Positions 11,428 through 21,769 of a stretch of DNA of 64,000 bases are shown here, piece after piece. Origin of the DNA: Bolinopsis microptera (taxonomy: Eukaryota > Ctenophora > Tentaculata > Lobata > Bolinopsidae); the NCBI RefSeq assembly GCF_026151205.1, contig NC_087080.1:15199337-15263336 (forward strand). Direction: 5' to 3'. The notes under the pieces were generated by a model. The model was not told where the DNA came from. It made no database searches and was given only the letters and a program-made list of their open reading frames with translations. Numbering within the stretch: position 1 is the first letter of the stretch; each line of letters opens with the position of its first letter. The translations under genes were made by a program, and so were the position numbers.

Positions 11428-11622
11428 CTGTATTTATACACTCGGGTTCATTTAAATCGAAAATAAATTCCGTTCCTGAGGTGCAGGTCACCTCGCTGCT
11501 CCCTTTATTGAGAGCTTTGGATTCAATACAATTTACTTCCACCACGGTTCCTGGGACTACTGGGAACTGTGTTGTTGTTCTGATCGCAGTTCTCCACTCA
11601 GCATTCAGTCCCGTACAGCTCA
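11428..11622 (-). CDS. Sushi/CCP-like domain exon (195 bp, phase 1-1)
   Basis: This predicted internal exon encodes 65 residues of an extracellular Sushi-like (CCP) module. Four cysteines are visible: SCTG, VEVNC, SEVTC and EPEC. The region PVVPGTVVEVNC and the GTEF...EPEC end are typical of the fold, but the usual Trp before the last Cys is Phe. The acceptor is cgacag before 11622 and the donor is CAG|GTATTG after 11428. Both ends are phase 1, the usual symmetrical state for a shuffled extracellular module. It fits in phase after the exon at 11866-12332 (Q-P-V-S-C junction). No start, signal peptide or membrane segment was found, so this is part of a larger minus-strand gene. Function is unknown; adhesion or recognition is a guess. 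Confidence 0.7.
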
Positions 11623-11865
11623 CTGTCGATATGTCATATTAAATCACGTTAAACTGATTAATAAGGGTTATTTTGACGGTTTCTTATGATCACTTTATTA
11701 AGTTATAAATAACAATATGTACTAACTATCCTATATCCCATATCCTATAATATATGTGTTTATGTTAAATAACTAAATGGCATACTTGAAATTTAGACAG
11801 AAAACTTATTTGTAAATTAAAGTTATTGTTACTTTGTTAAACCAATGCTTGTTTTTATTAGTCAC

Positions 11866-12332
11866 CTGGTTGTGATCCGTAGTAATCAGATGCTGTGTCG
11901 GAGGAATGGAACTGTATTTTTGTCACGTATCCGGTCCAGTACGTGCTCCAGTACGGAATAGGACACGTCGATTGAGAGATCAGTTTGTTGAACACCCCTA
12001 CCTCGTTACAGTGTATCACTAATCTAACACCTGCAGTTCTGGTTAGAGTGATCCGCCACACCTTGTCAGCAGTAGAGGGGGGTTTAACAGGGAAGTTAGT
12101 GAAGGTTGAGCTGCAGTAGGGGAGCCAGTATTGTGGAGTAAAGCCGAAGCGGAGGACGACTCCTCCTGAAAGCTGTCCCTCAGCTGAGTAGAAGAACACA
12201 TACACCTGATCGTTACTCCCCAGCACACTATTAGTTTTAATTTCTAAAGGTGTCGACTCAGAATCCCACTCTATTTCCACCCCACGTTCGACTGGTAACC
12301 AACCTGTTAATTGTATGTTTAACTCATGACTA
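11866..12332 (-). CDS. Extracellular-domain exon A (unknown family)
   Basis: A 467-bp minus-strand exon bounded by acceptor gttgctcag and donor CAG|GTGACT. It encodes about 155 residues beginning SSHELNIQLTGWLPVE, with EWDSESTPLEIKTNSVLGSN, VYVFFYSAEG, VWRITLTRT and VIHCNEV, ending SSDTASDYYGSQP. Beta-rich alternation and three cysteines suggest a secreted or extracellular domain. I do not recognise the family; a remote likeness to the Methyltransf_FA/FAMeT-type beta domain is possible but unverified. It enters in phase 2 and leaves in phase 1, joining the Sushi-like exon in frame. A near-identical paralogous exon lies at 13706-14181. A TTAA element is inserted 11 bp beyond its acceptor. Confidence 0.7.
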
Positions 12333-12347
12333 CTGAGCAACGATTAA

Positions 12348-13638
12348 AGGATGAGGGGACCTTAGAATTTACTTCCAAATATTCGCGTTTAAGTCCTGTG
12401 AAAGTGTGTAGAATCAAAAAATACGCCGGACTGTGAAATCGATAATTCGTGCAATATCACGCCGCGCTCCTATTGGCTGATAGCAATTTTGGGCTGTGAC
12501 GTCACTTATGTGTTAAGACCAACGTGCGCGCGCACCCTTTGCTCGTGTCAACATTTTGTTCTGTTCTGTTTTAATTACGTCGTGTTACCTTTTGCGTTTG
12601 CGAGAGCGGTATCTTTGGTTGCAATGAATTAGTCTAAGTTACGAATAATTCTCTTTAATAATAATGGTTAAATGTAACTCAGAAAGGCTTTCTTGTAGTT
12701 GTAGTAGGTATTTCTATTGATAAATAGCAAAGATAAGTAACATCCGCTAACTAAACCACAAACTGCTATTTTGTTTTGACTTGTTTGAAACCCGATATGG
12801 ACAGTGGACACAATTAAAAAGAATGTATGATGTAGTAGAAGACATTTTACTACTAGCCATGGCCCTTGGCGCCTCTAGTCCTATTTGAGTACGCACGTGC
12901 GGTTTGACACTGCGCGTGTACCGGCCTTTAGTTGTACACTCATTTATAATTTACCGTTTTAGTTTGCTGTGACTTGAGTGTAAAGCGTAACGAATGTGGA
13001 TGTGTTCGTCTGCTATGCTTGGTATAATATTGCTTGGTGTAATAGTTGCAAATCTTGCTTACGTTATAAGTAGTGTCACATAGTGAGTTAGAACTTAAAA
13101 GCTTGGTGCTTGTCCAACTGGAATGAAGACATGCATTTCATACCTACCCGATCCATTTTTATTAGGACCGTGTTGTGTTGATATGACAGGTTGATATATC
13201 AACTGTGGTACGAAACAGGGAGTTGCTAGGTGTTACGTTGGGAGCTATAAATATACATAATTTACATGCCTTTCTGTGTGACTTCAATCTTATTCCAGGT
13301 GTATCTCGGCTCATGGTTATCGTAGGGTGATAATTCTTTTTTCAACCGGTCATAAAAAGTCTCCTCTCCATTGGTTATAGGCTCGTTAGTATCGTAAATT
13401 ATTAATTTATTCTTAATTAGTAATTTAGTCGGCCCGCACGCTCATTTTACCTGTATTTCTATATGCGCGGATCAGAGCAACTCACATAATTGACGTCACA
13501 GGTTCAAATTGTTTTGGCTGGATATCTCGGCGCGCGAATGAAATACAACTTTGCGGATTTCACTAAAGTGGTTTATACGATTACTGTAATAAAAGGATTT
13601 GCACGAGAAAAAAACTTTTTCTAAGGTCCCCTCATCCT
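12348..13638. mobile_element. TTAA-flanked TIR element (piggyBac-like target)
   Basis: Perfect 20-bp TIRs, AGGATGAGGGGACCTTAGAA at 12348 and its reverse complement ending at 13638, are flanked by TTAA on both sides (12344-12347 and 13639-13642). The exon B copy ends in cgattaatgaatatc with a single TTAA, so it is a direct empty site. Subterminal inverted segments both hold tgtgacgtca (around 12496 and 13490). No transposase frame is present, so it is non-autonomous. TTAA targeting is the signature of piggyBac-type transposases; the family is inferred from the target only. Confidence 0.9.
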
Positions 13639-13705
13639 TTAATGAATATCATGAATTTAAAGTTATTGTTACTTTGTTAAACCAATGCTTGTTGTTATTA
13701 GTCAC

Positions 13706-14181
13706 CTGGTTGTGGACCTTGTGGTATATAGTAATCAGATGCTGTGTCGGAGGAATGGAACTGTATCTTTGCTACGTCATCGCTCCAGTACGTGCTCCAG
13801 TACGGAGTAGGACACGTTGATTGAGAGAGCAGTTTGTTGAACACCTCTACCTCGTTACAGTGTATCACTACTCTGACACCTGTAGTTCTGGTTAGAGTGA
13901 TACGCCAAACCTTGTCAGCAGTAGAGGGGGGTTTAACAGGGAAGTTAGTGAAGGTTGAGCTGCAGTAATGGAGCCAGTATTGTGAAGTAGAGCCGAAGCG
14001 GAAGACGACTCCTCCTGAAAGCAGTCCCTCAGCTGAGTAGAAGAACACATACACCTGATCGTTACTCCCCAGCACACTATTAGTTTTAATTTCTAAAGGT
14101 GTCGACTCAGGATCCCACTCTATTTTCACCTCACGTTCGACTGGTAACCAACCTGTTAATTGTATGTTTAACTCATGACTA
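13706..14181 (-). CDS. Extracellular-domain exon B (paralogue of exon A)
   Basis: A 476-bp minus-strand exon with acceptor gttgctcag and donor CAG|GTGACT, highly similar to exon A over its whole length. Differences include EVKIEWDPES for GVEIEWDSES, SDDVAKIQF for TGYVTKIQF, and three extra residues before the C-terminal QP (DYYIPQGPQP). The reading frame is fully open, so it is under constraint or recently duplicated. It enters in phase 2 and leaves in phase 1, so it cannot splice to exon A in frame. That makes A and B candidates for mutually exclusive use, or B an orphan duplicate. No exon to its 5' side could be identified. Confidence 0.65.
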
Positions 14182-14189
14182 CTGAGCAA

Positions 14190-15159
14190 CGATTAATGAA
14201 TATCATGAATTTAAAGAAGAGGTGTTCTAGCAAAATTGTAAAGGAATTGTATAAATTTTGCCCATAGTTTATTCTCAGAATTTAAGGGCCCAACCATACT
14301 ATGACTGTTGTCACCATGACTGTTGTCACCATGACTGTTGTCACCATGACTGTTGTCACCATGACTGTTGTCATGGTGCGGTCAGATGTAATGACCAATG
14401 ACCATATGTACGTATAAGTGTGTTTAATGTTTATAGGGCGTGCCAAGGATACGTGAGAACTCCTCAGGCACCCGGCTTTTCAAAAGCCTTACCTAGCTGA
14501 TAATCCGTGCCTGACGTGACTGCGGGCAGTCTATTCAGTACTTGTGCCAACTGTCATGGATAACGTTACGTCACGATTACCTAATAAGGTCAATATTTTG
14601 CGTGATATGGTCATTTGCAGTGCAGAGTGCAAAGATAGTACATACTATAGTACAGACAGATCTGTCTGAAAAAATCGATCTACTGACAGAAGAAGCTTCC
14701 AAAGGATTTATGACGTTTTTAGGTTCAATTTTAAGTTTCATTCGGGTGGCCAACTTTTCCAAAATTGTCCACATGTCTTAAGGCCACTTTTTTACACTTT
14801 TGCCACTTTTTACCTCCTTTCTTGTTTGTCAAATATCTTCAGCTGTGAACATCGTAGAAGGATACGAATTAATAGAGGGTAATTATCATATCGACGAGAA
14901 AAACTTTTGTAAGACAAATGTTCTTGTCAGACAATTAGATAATTGGATAGTTACTAATTAGCAAGTAAGCAAGTAAAAATCATAAAAATGTTTATTGGCT
15001 CAGAATGATCGGAATTTCTTGAAACACTGGGAAAGGTAGGTAGTTTTTGAAAAAACTTTCGAAAATTTAAAATTTTTTTCCGCCAAAAGTTTTTTCGAAT
15101 AGAAGTTCTACTGAAAGCATCAAACCATGGTTTGGTGGCCGAACTGCATCCGACCGAAT
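14190..15159. other. No gene; short 15-bp repeat
   Basis: At 14300-14376 the unit accatgactgttgtc is repeated five times in tandem. The rest, including open frames at 14542-14781 and 14954-15169, shows no domain or splice context. Confidence 0.6.
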
Positions 15160-15236
15160 TGGTCCCCACTGGTTATCGAACCCCAGTCGTCCGTGTGGGA
15201 AGCAAATGTATTAAAACCACTAAACCACCCGGCCGA
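15160..15236 (-). mobile_element. tRNA-derived SINE head
   Basis: On the minus strand, gggtggtttagtggttttaa resembles a tRNA A box. Downstream, gactggggttcgataacc resembles a B box, with a gcttcccacacg loop-like segment between. The flanks do not form a clean acceptor stem by eye, so a SINE promoter head or tRNA pseudogene is more likely than a working tRNA. Confidence 0.55.
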
Positions 15237-16096
15237 CGTGACAGCACTCACATTTTACTATTTTCATCCCAATTATCAAAGTATGTTTAGAGATCGAGCC
15301 TAAAATCATGACAAATGGCACAGTGTGTTAAGAGGCCGTGCCTTTACTCGTGACAACAGTCATAGTATGGCTCTTACTTCCTTTTCCCATAGGTAGTATA
15401 CAAATTTGCGAAATTTGTGACTAAAATTATGGTATTACCAAAATGTTTGTAACCAAATTTATTGTGAACCAAATTTATTGGATACTTTTATGCCATAGTT
15501 GTTACGGACGTCCTGGACGAACTTTAAAAAGGTGCCGAACTGGACGAATTTTTTAACGAAATAGACGAACTTTAACCGAATTTTTAATGACCTCCCAAAA
15601 TTCAGATCACTGGACAATTGAAATACCAATTTTCTAAATTTTGCTCACCACAAATTGTACACGGCGTACACGCTATACAATATTGTATACAGCGCACTTG
15701 TTTACAAGTGTAATAGTGATCGCACCTAAGCCATTCATTATAAAATCAAAACATATGCCAAGAAAATTTACGCAACGAATTTTCACGAATTTTCACGAAT
15801 TTTTAAAAGGTGCCGAACTGGACGAACTTTTCGCATTTCTTCGACGAACTTAACAACTATGTTTTATGCGATACATTGCATGAATAACATTATGGTAAAC
15901 TTTTAATCAGTATATCATGTAATCATTTGATTTAACCTGTTATCCGGTTTGCAGAGCCATGTAATTCAAATTTTTCCCGATTACTTCTTTTCCCGATTAC
16001 TTGGCTGCCTGTTAGGTGCCTTGCCGTCACTCGATAGGCAGCAGTATTTATGCGACCAAAAATTTTTTCTTACAACGACATATTATGCTATCTTTC
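15237..16096. other. No gene; small dispersed repeat words
   Basis: The phrase aaaaggtgccgaactggacg occurs twice (about 15525 and 15806) with related gacgaactt words between, indicating a small local repeat family. No coding feature is supported. Confidence 0.5.
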
Positions 16097-16720
16097 ATAA
16101 TCCAATATTTTAGAACTTTACACCTTGTTGTATTTGCGAAAGCAAACTTTTTTTCCTAGAGCGTTAATTGTATAATGTATATCCCTAGTAGGTCACTAGT
16201 ATCAAGATCTTAGTTTTAAGTTATATTTAAACAAAACACTTATTTAACAATTGATGTATCTCCAATGAGATAATGTAACTACACAAGCCACAGCAAATAA
16301 GTCTATGATATGTAGGCTGAGACATCTAGAAAATGCCGTTTTGAGTATAAGTTGTTAACTCAGAGTCAGACCCTTGTTTGTTTCAGCTGTTAGATTTAGC
16401 ATGAAGCAAACAGAGGAGTGAATTACCGAGAATTAAACAATTTGAACTTATATAGTGACACCAGATGGATTTTTAATATTTTCATTTAGGTCTTGATTCT
16501 TTTTTGTTTGATCCCTGTCACCCTGTGGTCAATTCAAAGATAATACTTTCGATACTTGCACTTCTACTGGATAAACTTCACCTCATTGGACACACTACCT
16601 ACAGCTCTTATCCCGCGCGCAGACGTACACTAAGTATCAGCCCGAAAGCAGCTCAAAAATAGTTCTACTGAGCTTGATTAATGTAGTAAACCTAAATTCG
16701 TTACAATTTGCAGGCCGTGA
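16097..16720. repeat. Long direct repeat, left copy
   Basis: Runs from ataatccaatattttagaac to caggccgtga and matches 18071-18737 almost base for base, apart from a 37-bp segment present only in the right copy. The pair brackets about 1.35 kb that contains a LINE end. The ends are not TG...CA, so LTRs are unlikely; a tandem duplication with a later internal deletion fits better. Confidence 0.9.
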
Positions 16721-17756
16721 ATGAATGGGGAAAACGAGCGACCGATTACATTCCCGGTATCATTTGCATAAATTTGAGAACGGTAACTTAAATTGATTTA
16801 CATTTTACTTCCTTTGTGTCTGGAAAAAGGAGATACGGTCGATAGTCCAATCTACCCAATTTTTGGTTTTTGGTGAAAAATATTCAATACTATAATTATC
16901 TCATTTCACCGGGTATAAGTGGCACTACTACTATTTTCTATAACGATAAATTATTGATATATTTTTGATCAATGATAAGTAATATAGCAGCTCATGCACA
17001 TGTCACGTAGCTTACCACAGAGAGATAGCGAGATGATTTGTAAGAATATTAACGTCGTTTGAAGATTCCGCATGTCTGCCATTCTACATATTTGTTAGAA
17101 AAATCGATGTTTAACTTTAAACGAAATATCAACAACTGAAGATTGAGGAAAGTACATAATACAAGTTTACTAATTAACTCGCCAGAGTGCTATCACGTGA
17201 ATTAAATGAATTTGTGGATTTGCAGCCGAACGAAACGGTTTTATAAACCCTAATCCTATCCAGTAACCATGACCCTAAAGCTGAATAGAGTAAGTATTGT
17301 TGCAATATGGCTAGACTGACGTTTTAAAATACCCAACAGCTGTCAGCTACTACACATAATGAAAGGAAATTGAAGGATCAACTTATAATAAAAGCGCTCC
17401 AATTACTCTTCAAGTGAACAAAACAGAACCTCTAGTATCAAAGCAACTAGACAAGGCGTGATGGAGCCTTGGTAACTAAATAACAATTAAAACACTAATT
17501 AGACGTGAACTCGGCGGCATAGCAAGTGATAATTATAATAATTGTGAATAAGCCAATTCACGATGCTTACCCGCACATGCTGTTCCATATAATAAGCTTT
17601 AATGTCAATAAATCCGCTCATGATAGAATACATGTTAGCTAATGATGCGTCCTATTGTAATCAGCTAACACCAGCTTTGACTCACAGGTGCAATTCCATC
17701 TGCTTTTAATTAAAATATTCATTTCGGGCACAACCCCCAAAAAACCTTCTCAATTT
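16721..17756. other. No gene recognised
   Basis: Unique sequence between the long direct repeats; no domain-bearing frame. Confidence 0.5.
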
Positions 17757-18044
17757 ATGATGATAACGGAAGACGCGCCCTAAACCATAACTACAACACA
17801 AGACTACATCACCTTGACTAGTGCTGAGAGGTGTAACCTGTATATCCCCAAATCTAGAACACATAAAAGCTTTTCGTATTTGGGTGCAGAATGCTGGAAT
17901 TCAACTCCAGTGAACAATAATGTAGAATGTACTGCCAAATTTACACATTGTATGAAATCCTCATTTATGCTGGACGTCATTAATAGTGTCTCATCTTATG
18001 AAATTAACAATAGCTTTGACTATTTTTACACTCCAGCTCTGTGA
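17757..18044 (+). pseudogene. L2/CR1-type LINE C-terminal fragment
   Basis: The last frame reads CNLYIPKSRTHKSFSYLGAE, CWNSTPVNNN and CTAKFTHCMKSSF, ending PAL and stop. It follows the common pattern of LINE ORF2 ends (R...L.IP..RT....SF.Y.GA..WN.LP...K....F). Upstream, about 17757-17815, Tyr-Asp-Asp-Asn-Gly-like codons lie in another frame, so the ORF is also frameshifted. The RT domain is absent. Confidence 0.7.
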
Positions 18045-18070
18045 TAACTATAAGCTGTTTCGGAGTTTTT

Positions 18071-18737
18071 ATAATCCAATATTTTAGAACTTTACACCTT
18101 GTTGTATTTGCGAAAGATCAAAGCATACAGACTGTTACAATGCTGAAAAACAGCAAACTTTTTTCCCTAGAACGTTAATTGTATATCCCTAGGAGGTCAC
18201 TAGTATCAAGATCTTAGTTTTAAGTTATATTTAAACAAAACACTTATTTAACAATTGATGTATCTCCAATCAGATAATGTAACTACACAAGCCACAGCAA
18301 ATAAGTCTATGATATGTAGGCTGAGACATCTAGAAAATGCCGTTTTGAGTATAAGTTGTTAACTCAGAGTCAGACCCTTGTTTGTTTCAGCTGTTAGATT
18401 TAGCATGAAGCAAACAGAGGAGTGAATTACCGAGAATTAAACAATTTGAACTTATATAGTGACACCAGATGGATTTTTAATATTATCATTTAGGTCTTGA
18501 TTCTTTTCTGTTTGATCCCTGTCACCCTGTGGTCAATTCAAAGATAATACTTTCGACACTTGCACTTCTACTGGATAAACTTCACATCATTCATCATTGG
18601 ACACACTACCTACAGCTCTTATACCGCGCGCAGACGTACACTAAGTAATAGTATCAGCCCGAAAGCAGCTCAAAAAGATTTCTACTGAGCTTGATTAATG
18701 TAGTAAACCTAAATTCGTTACAATTTGCAGGCCGTGA
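18071..18737. repeat. Long direct repeat, right copy
   Basis: Partner of 16097-16720. After its end, tttacactccagctctgtga (18738 on) repeats the words at 18027-18046. Copy 2 therefore jumps from the start of the duplicated unit to its end, which defines an internal deletion of the second unit. Confidence 0.9.
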
Positions 18738-18794
18738 TTTACACTCCAGCTCTGTGATAACTATAAGATGGAGTTTTTGTTAAGTAGCGGGGTC

Positions 18795-18985
18795 CCTGTG
18801 TTTTAGTGACCAATTAAGCTGTGTTTTAGTGACCAATTAAGCTGTGTTTTAGTGACCAATTAAGCTGTGTTTTAGTGACCATATAAGCTGTGTTTTAGTG
18901 ACCAATTAAGGGGGGTCCCTGTGTTTTAGTGACCAATTAAGCTGTGTTTTAGTGACCAATTAATTAGTGACCAATTAAGCTGCAA
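18795..18985. repeat. 23-bp minisatellite
   Basis: The unit ctgtgttttagtgaccaatt plus aag is repeated about eight times, with a few variants (ggggtccctg insertions). Confidence 0.9.
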
Positions 18986-19378
18986 GACACGTCTACATCT
19001 TGTTAGCTTATTTGAAGAAGTATAGATTTGTATGACGCCTGTTTCTTAATTTATCCACTTACCTTGTCTGACTGTTGCCATTTTTCAATCTGAGGTCTAT
19101 ACTTCTCTGTATACAAATTTACATATTTCTGACAACAAATGTCAAAGTGGGTATCTATGTGATTTTCGTACTACTTTAATGATTACCTTCATGCCCACAG
19201 TTTAATGTTAAATCTCACTGTACCATATTCATTAACTTATAATTTATTACCTACTATGTATGTTTTGATTCTATGTCCTTAGAAGGGTGTTCTTCTAACA
19301 GTTTTTGACTTACTTGAATGTACAGCATCTTGAAGCTTCTTTGAATTATTTGTATCCTTTTTGTATTGCTGTGTAAAT
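18986..19378. other. No gene; probable LINE 3' UTR remnant
   Basis: AT-rich sequence that leads into an aattct repeat tail, as seen at the 3' ends of many L2/CR1-like LINEs. No coding motif remains. Confidence 0.4.
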
Positions 19379-19402
19379 TTAATTCTAATTCTAATTCTAA
19401 TA
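19379..19402. repeat. AATTCT hexamer tail
   Basis: Three to four copies of aattct followed by aataaa, typical of a LINE or SINE 3' tail. Confidence 0.7.
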
Positions 19403-19483
19403 AATCATGCAGATCACTGAAACTAATCCTAGGCAGTAAGGTAGTACGTTTTCGTGAAAAGTCAGGGTAAGATGTGCAGAGAG

Positions 19484-19546
19484 CGGGAATTGAACCCACG
19501 ACCTCCCGATGAACGCTCGGATGCTATAACCACTAAGCAGGCCGTG
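19484..19546 (-). mobile_element. tRNA-derived SINE head
   Basis: Minus-strand tgcttagtggttatagcatc matches an A-box region and gtgggttcaattcccgctct a B box, separated by a tRNA-like distance. The adjacent aattct tail on the downstream side (19379-19402) fits a tRNA-derived SINE reading leftwards. A genuine tRNA was considered; no complete cloverleaf was confirmed. Confidence 0.6.
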
Positions 19547-19568
19547 AATGAATGGGCCTGAATACGAC

Positions 19569-19642
19569 AGTCACTACGTCACTCACTACGCCACTCACTA
19601 CGTCACTCACTACGTCACTCACTACGTCACTCACTACGTCAC
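19569..19642. repeat. 12-bp tandem repeat
   Basis: Six copies of cactcactacgt, one carrying a G-to-C change, translate as TyrValThrHis repeats. The frame at 19548-19784 contains it but has no other gene evidence. Confidence 0.85.
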
Positions 19643-19784
19643 CAGGTACAAGCTGAAGAGCGGTAACTTTGATTTCGGAGTGAAGAAAATCTACTTCTAC
19701 TGGCTGTGTTTCGACGCTTCTGTATTTGGCTGGTTCACTTCTGTTATATCCGATGTGGTCACTAGTATGGGGACTACATGTTGA

Positions 19785-21154
19785 GCAGAAGTGCGATAAA
19801 GCGGGTCAACATTAACAGGCGCGTATCAGAGCAATAGGCAAAAAATATTTGCCTCTACACTCCTACAGGAACGAGATACATTTATAACCAAATAATTCTC
19901 CCAACGCTAGGTTATGTCACCTTTGTGTGGTAGCATCGGATTGACAAAGCCCAGTACAAAAAATAAAAGGATGCAAGCGGTACGAAGACATGCATCATGA
20001 TAATCAGATCTCAAAAGCACGGCTCTGATAATCTGAAGAATATGATAAGGATCAACCCCATTTATTTCAAGAAAATGTCCATACTAACAGCCAGGAAGTT
20101 ACAAAAATAGGGAAATTTTCAGGAGCAAGATACTATGTGATTCGAGATATATAAACAATAAACATATATGCAAGGACCAGAGACAAAATTTTCACACCGA
20201 GGCAACTGCAGTGTATTAACGTTTTGACGAACACAGAATTAGAATAATTCTATAATAAGACAAAAAGATCGTAGGGAATAAGTAATCGGGTTTGGATGGG
20301 CGATGGCCCTGCGTTGTCGACAAAAGTCTGCTCCTTCGCAATATGGACCACTCCCCTATAATTATGTGTATAAAAAGAGTATATTTTACGCGCTTAACGC
20401 TATAAGCCATGTGTTAATTAATTACAGGCATATCAACCAGTTTTTGGTGCTTGACGACTGTTACACACGGATCAATCATTAATTTAAATGTAATTTTGGT
20501 GACACAAGCTTAATAAATTACCGAGTGATAAAATCCAGCAATTCAAAACAAATAAAATCATGTTATCAGCTGATAGACCATAGACTCGTGGCTGATAATT
20601 TCTTCATTTAAAACAATTAATCGACACTGAACGGTAAAAAGCGAATACAAAGTTGAGAACAGATGTTATTTTACATTTACATTCAAGAAGCAACTTATAT
20701 CGAGATTGCGGTATGCTTTTAAGGAATCCTACATCAAATAAAAGGCTCGAAAGTCGATGGTGCTGTAGATGTGTCGAGTAAGCATAAAAATGTATTAGTT
20801 TATCATTATGTTAGATACAAATAATAACTAAGACGATCGACAGAATATTTTATTACAGTCAATAAAGACAAAGTTGGCATACGATGCAGTAATATGACGT
20901 GAAATGATACGCATCGTTATTTTTAACACGAGTCAAAACCGCGCAAAGTATGAAATGATTGACAATCAATTCACATACACTTACAGATCGACGGCGACAC
21001 GTATACCTCAGATGCCCGCAGGATTTTTCAAGTTCTGCACGCCTAATATAATATGAACGATTATTAAATGCACGCCAAACACCACTCTGGGCCGGATACA
21101 ATAAAGTAAAACAATTACATTGTATGCGGTAGGGAAATTTGATCGTGAGTGGTG
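19785..21154. other. No gene recognised
   Basis: Short frames such as 20216-20410 and 20859-21101 on the minus strand lack domains, splice context or repeats that would support a call. Confidence 0.5.
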
Positions 21155-21197
21155 TTACTGTTACCGCGGCGAAATTCTTTCGCCGCGGTAACAGTAA
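21155..21197. other. Perfect 20-bp hairpin
   Basis: TTACTGTTACCGCGGCGAAA is followed by a 3-nt loop and its exact reverse complement. It is GC-rich at the centre and contains CCGCGG. It could be a cruciform, a fold-back remnant or an RNA hairpin if transcribed. Confidence 0.9.
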
Positions 21198-21559
21198 GTG
21201 TAACAGCTTAAATTAAGGCGAGCGATTTAGTAGGAGCGCTCACTAGCAGCAGCAGTTAGGACGCATTAGACTAAAAATCAGTTTTTATACCAAAATCGTT
21301 TGTTATCGAATTTACCCTAGGGAAATTAACGTCCGCGGTAAATTTAGATTTCCAGAGAGCGGGAGTTAAAACCAAACGTCAGGCACAACTCTAACTCTCT
21401 AAATGAACTCTGTCCAGGTTTGTGTCCGGACATTGGGAGAGGGACAAATCTTAATATGCTAAACTAATCATGGTAAGCACCCATTAAAATAGAATAAACA
21501 ATGATCATCCACGTGGGACTCCTTGTCTAACGGACGGTTAACTTTAATTAAGAGCTGCT

Positions 21560-21703
21560 TTACTAAGGAACTTGGTACCTTGAATTATTGAAGTGGTGGA
21601 ATTGCCGGCCCAGTTTACAAGACGCAGCTAACTTTACTAAGAAACTTGGTACCTTGAATTATTGAAGTGGTGAAATTGCCGGCCCAGTCTACAAGACGCA
21701 GCT
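21560..21703. repeat. 74-bp tandem duplication
   Basis: Two copies of a unit starting ttactaaggaacttggtacc and ending gacgcagct, differing at only a few bases. Confidence 0.9.
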
Positions 21704-21769
21704 TATTGTACTAAATCCTTGATCTGGAAGATAATTGTGTCCTTTAAGAGTTCGGGTGATCCTGTAGAA

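Noticed and set aside
13599-13820. Plus-strand frame crossing the TTAA element border
   Set aside because: Antisense shadow of exon B fused to transposon end sequence.
15160-15236. Functional tRNA gene
   Set aside because: A- and B-box-like words are present, but a full cloverleaf with paired acceptor stem could not be drawn; SINE head preferred.
16097-18737. Direct repeats considered as LTRs of a second LTR retrotransposon
   Set aside because: Ends are not TG...CA, there is no PBS or polypurine tract, and the interior holds a LINE end instead of gag-pol.
18795-18985. Regular repeats considered as a CRISPR-like array
   Set aside because: Units are contiguous without unique spacers and the DNA is eukaryotic; it is a minisatellite.
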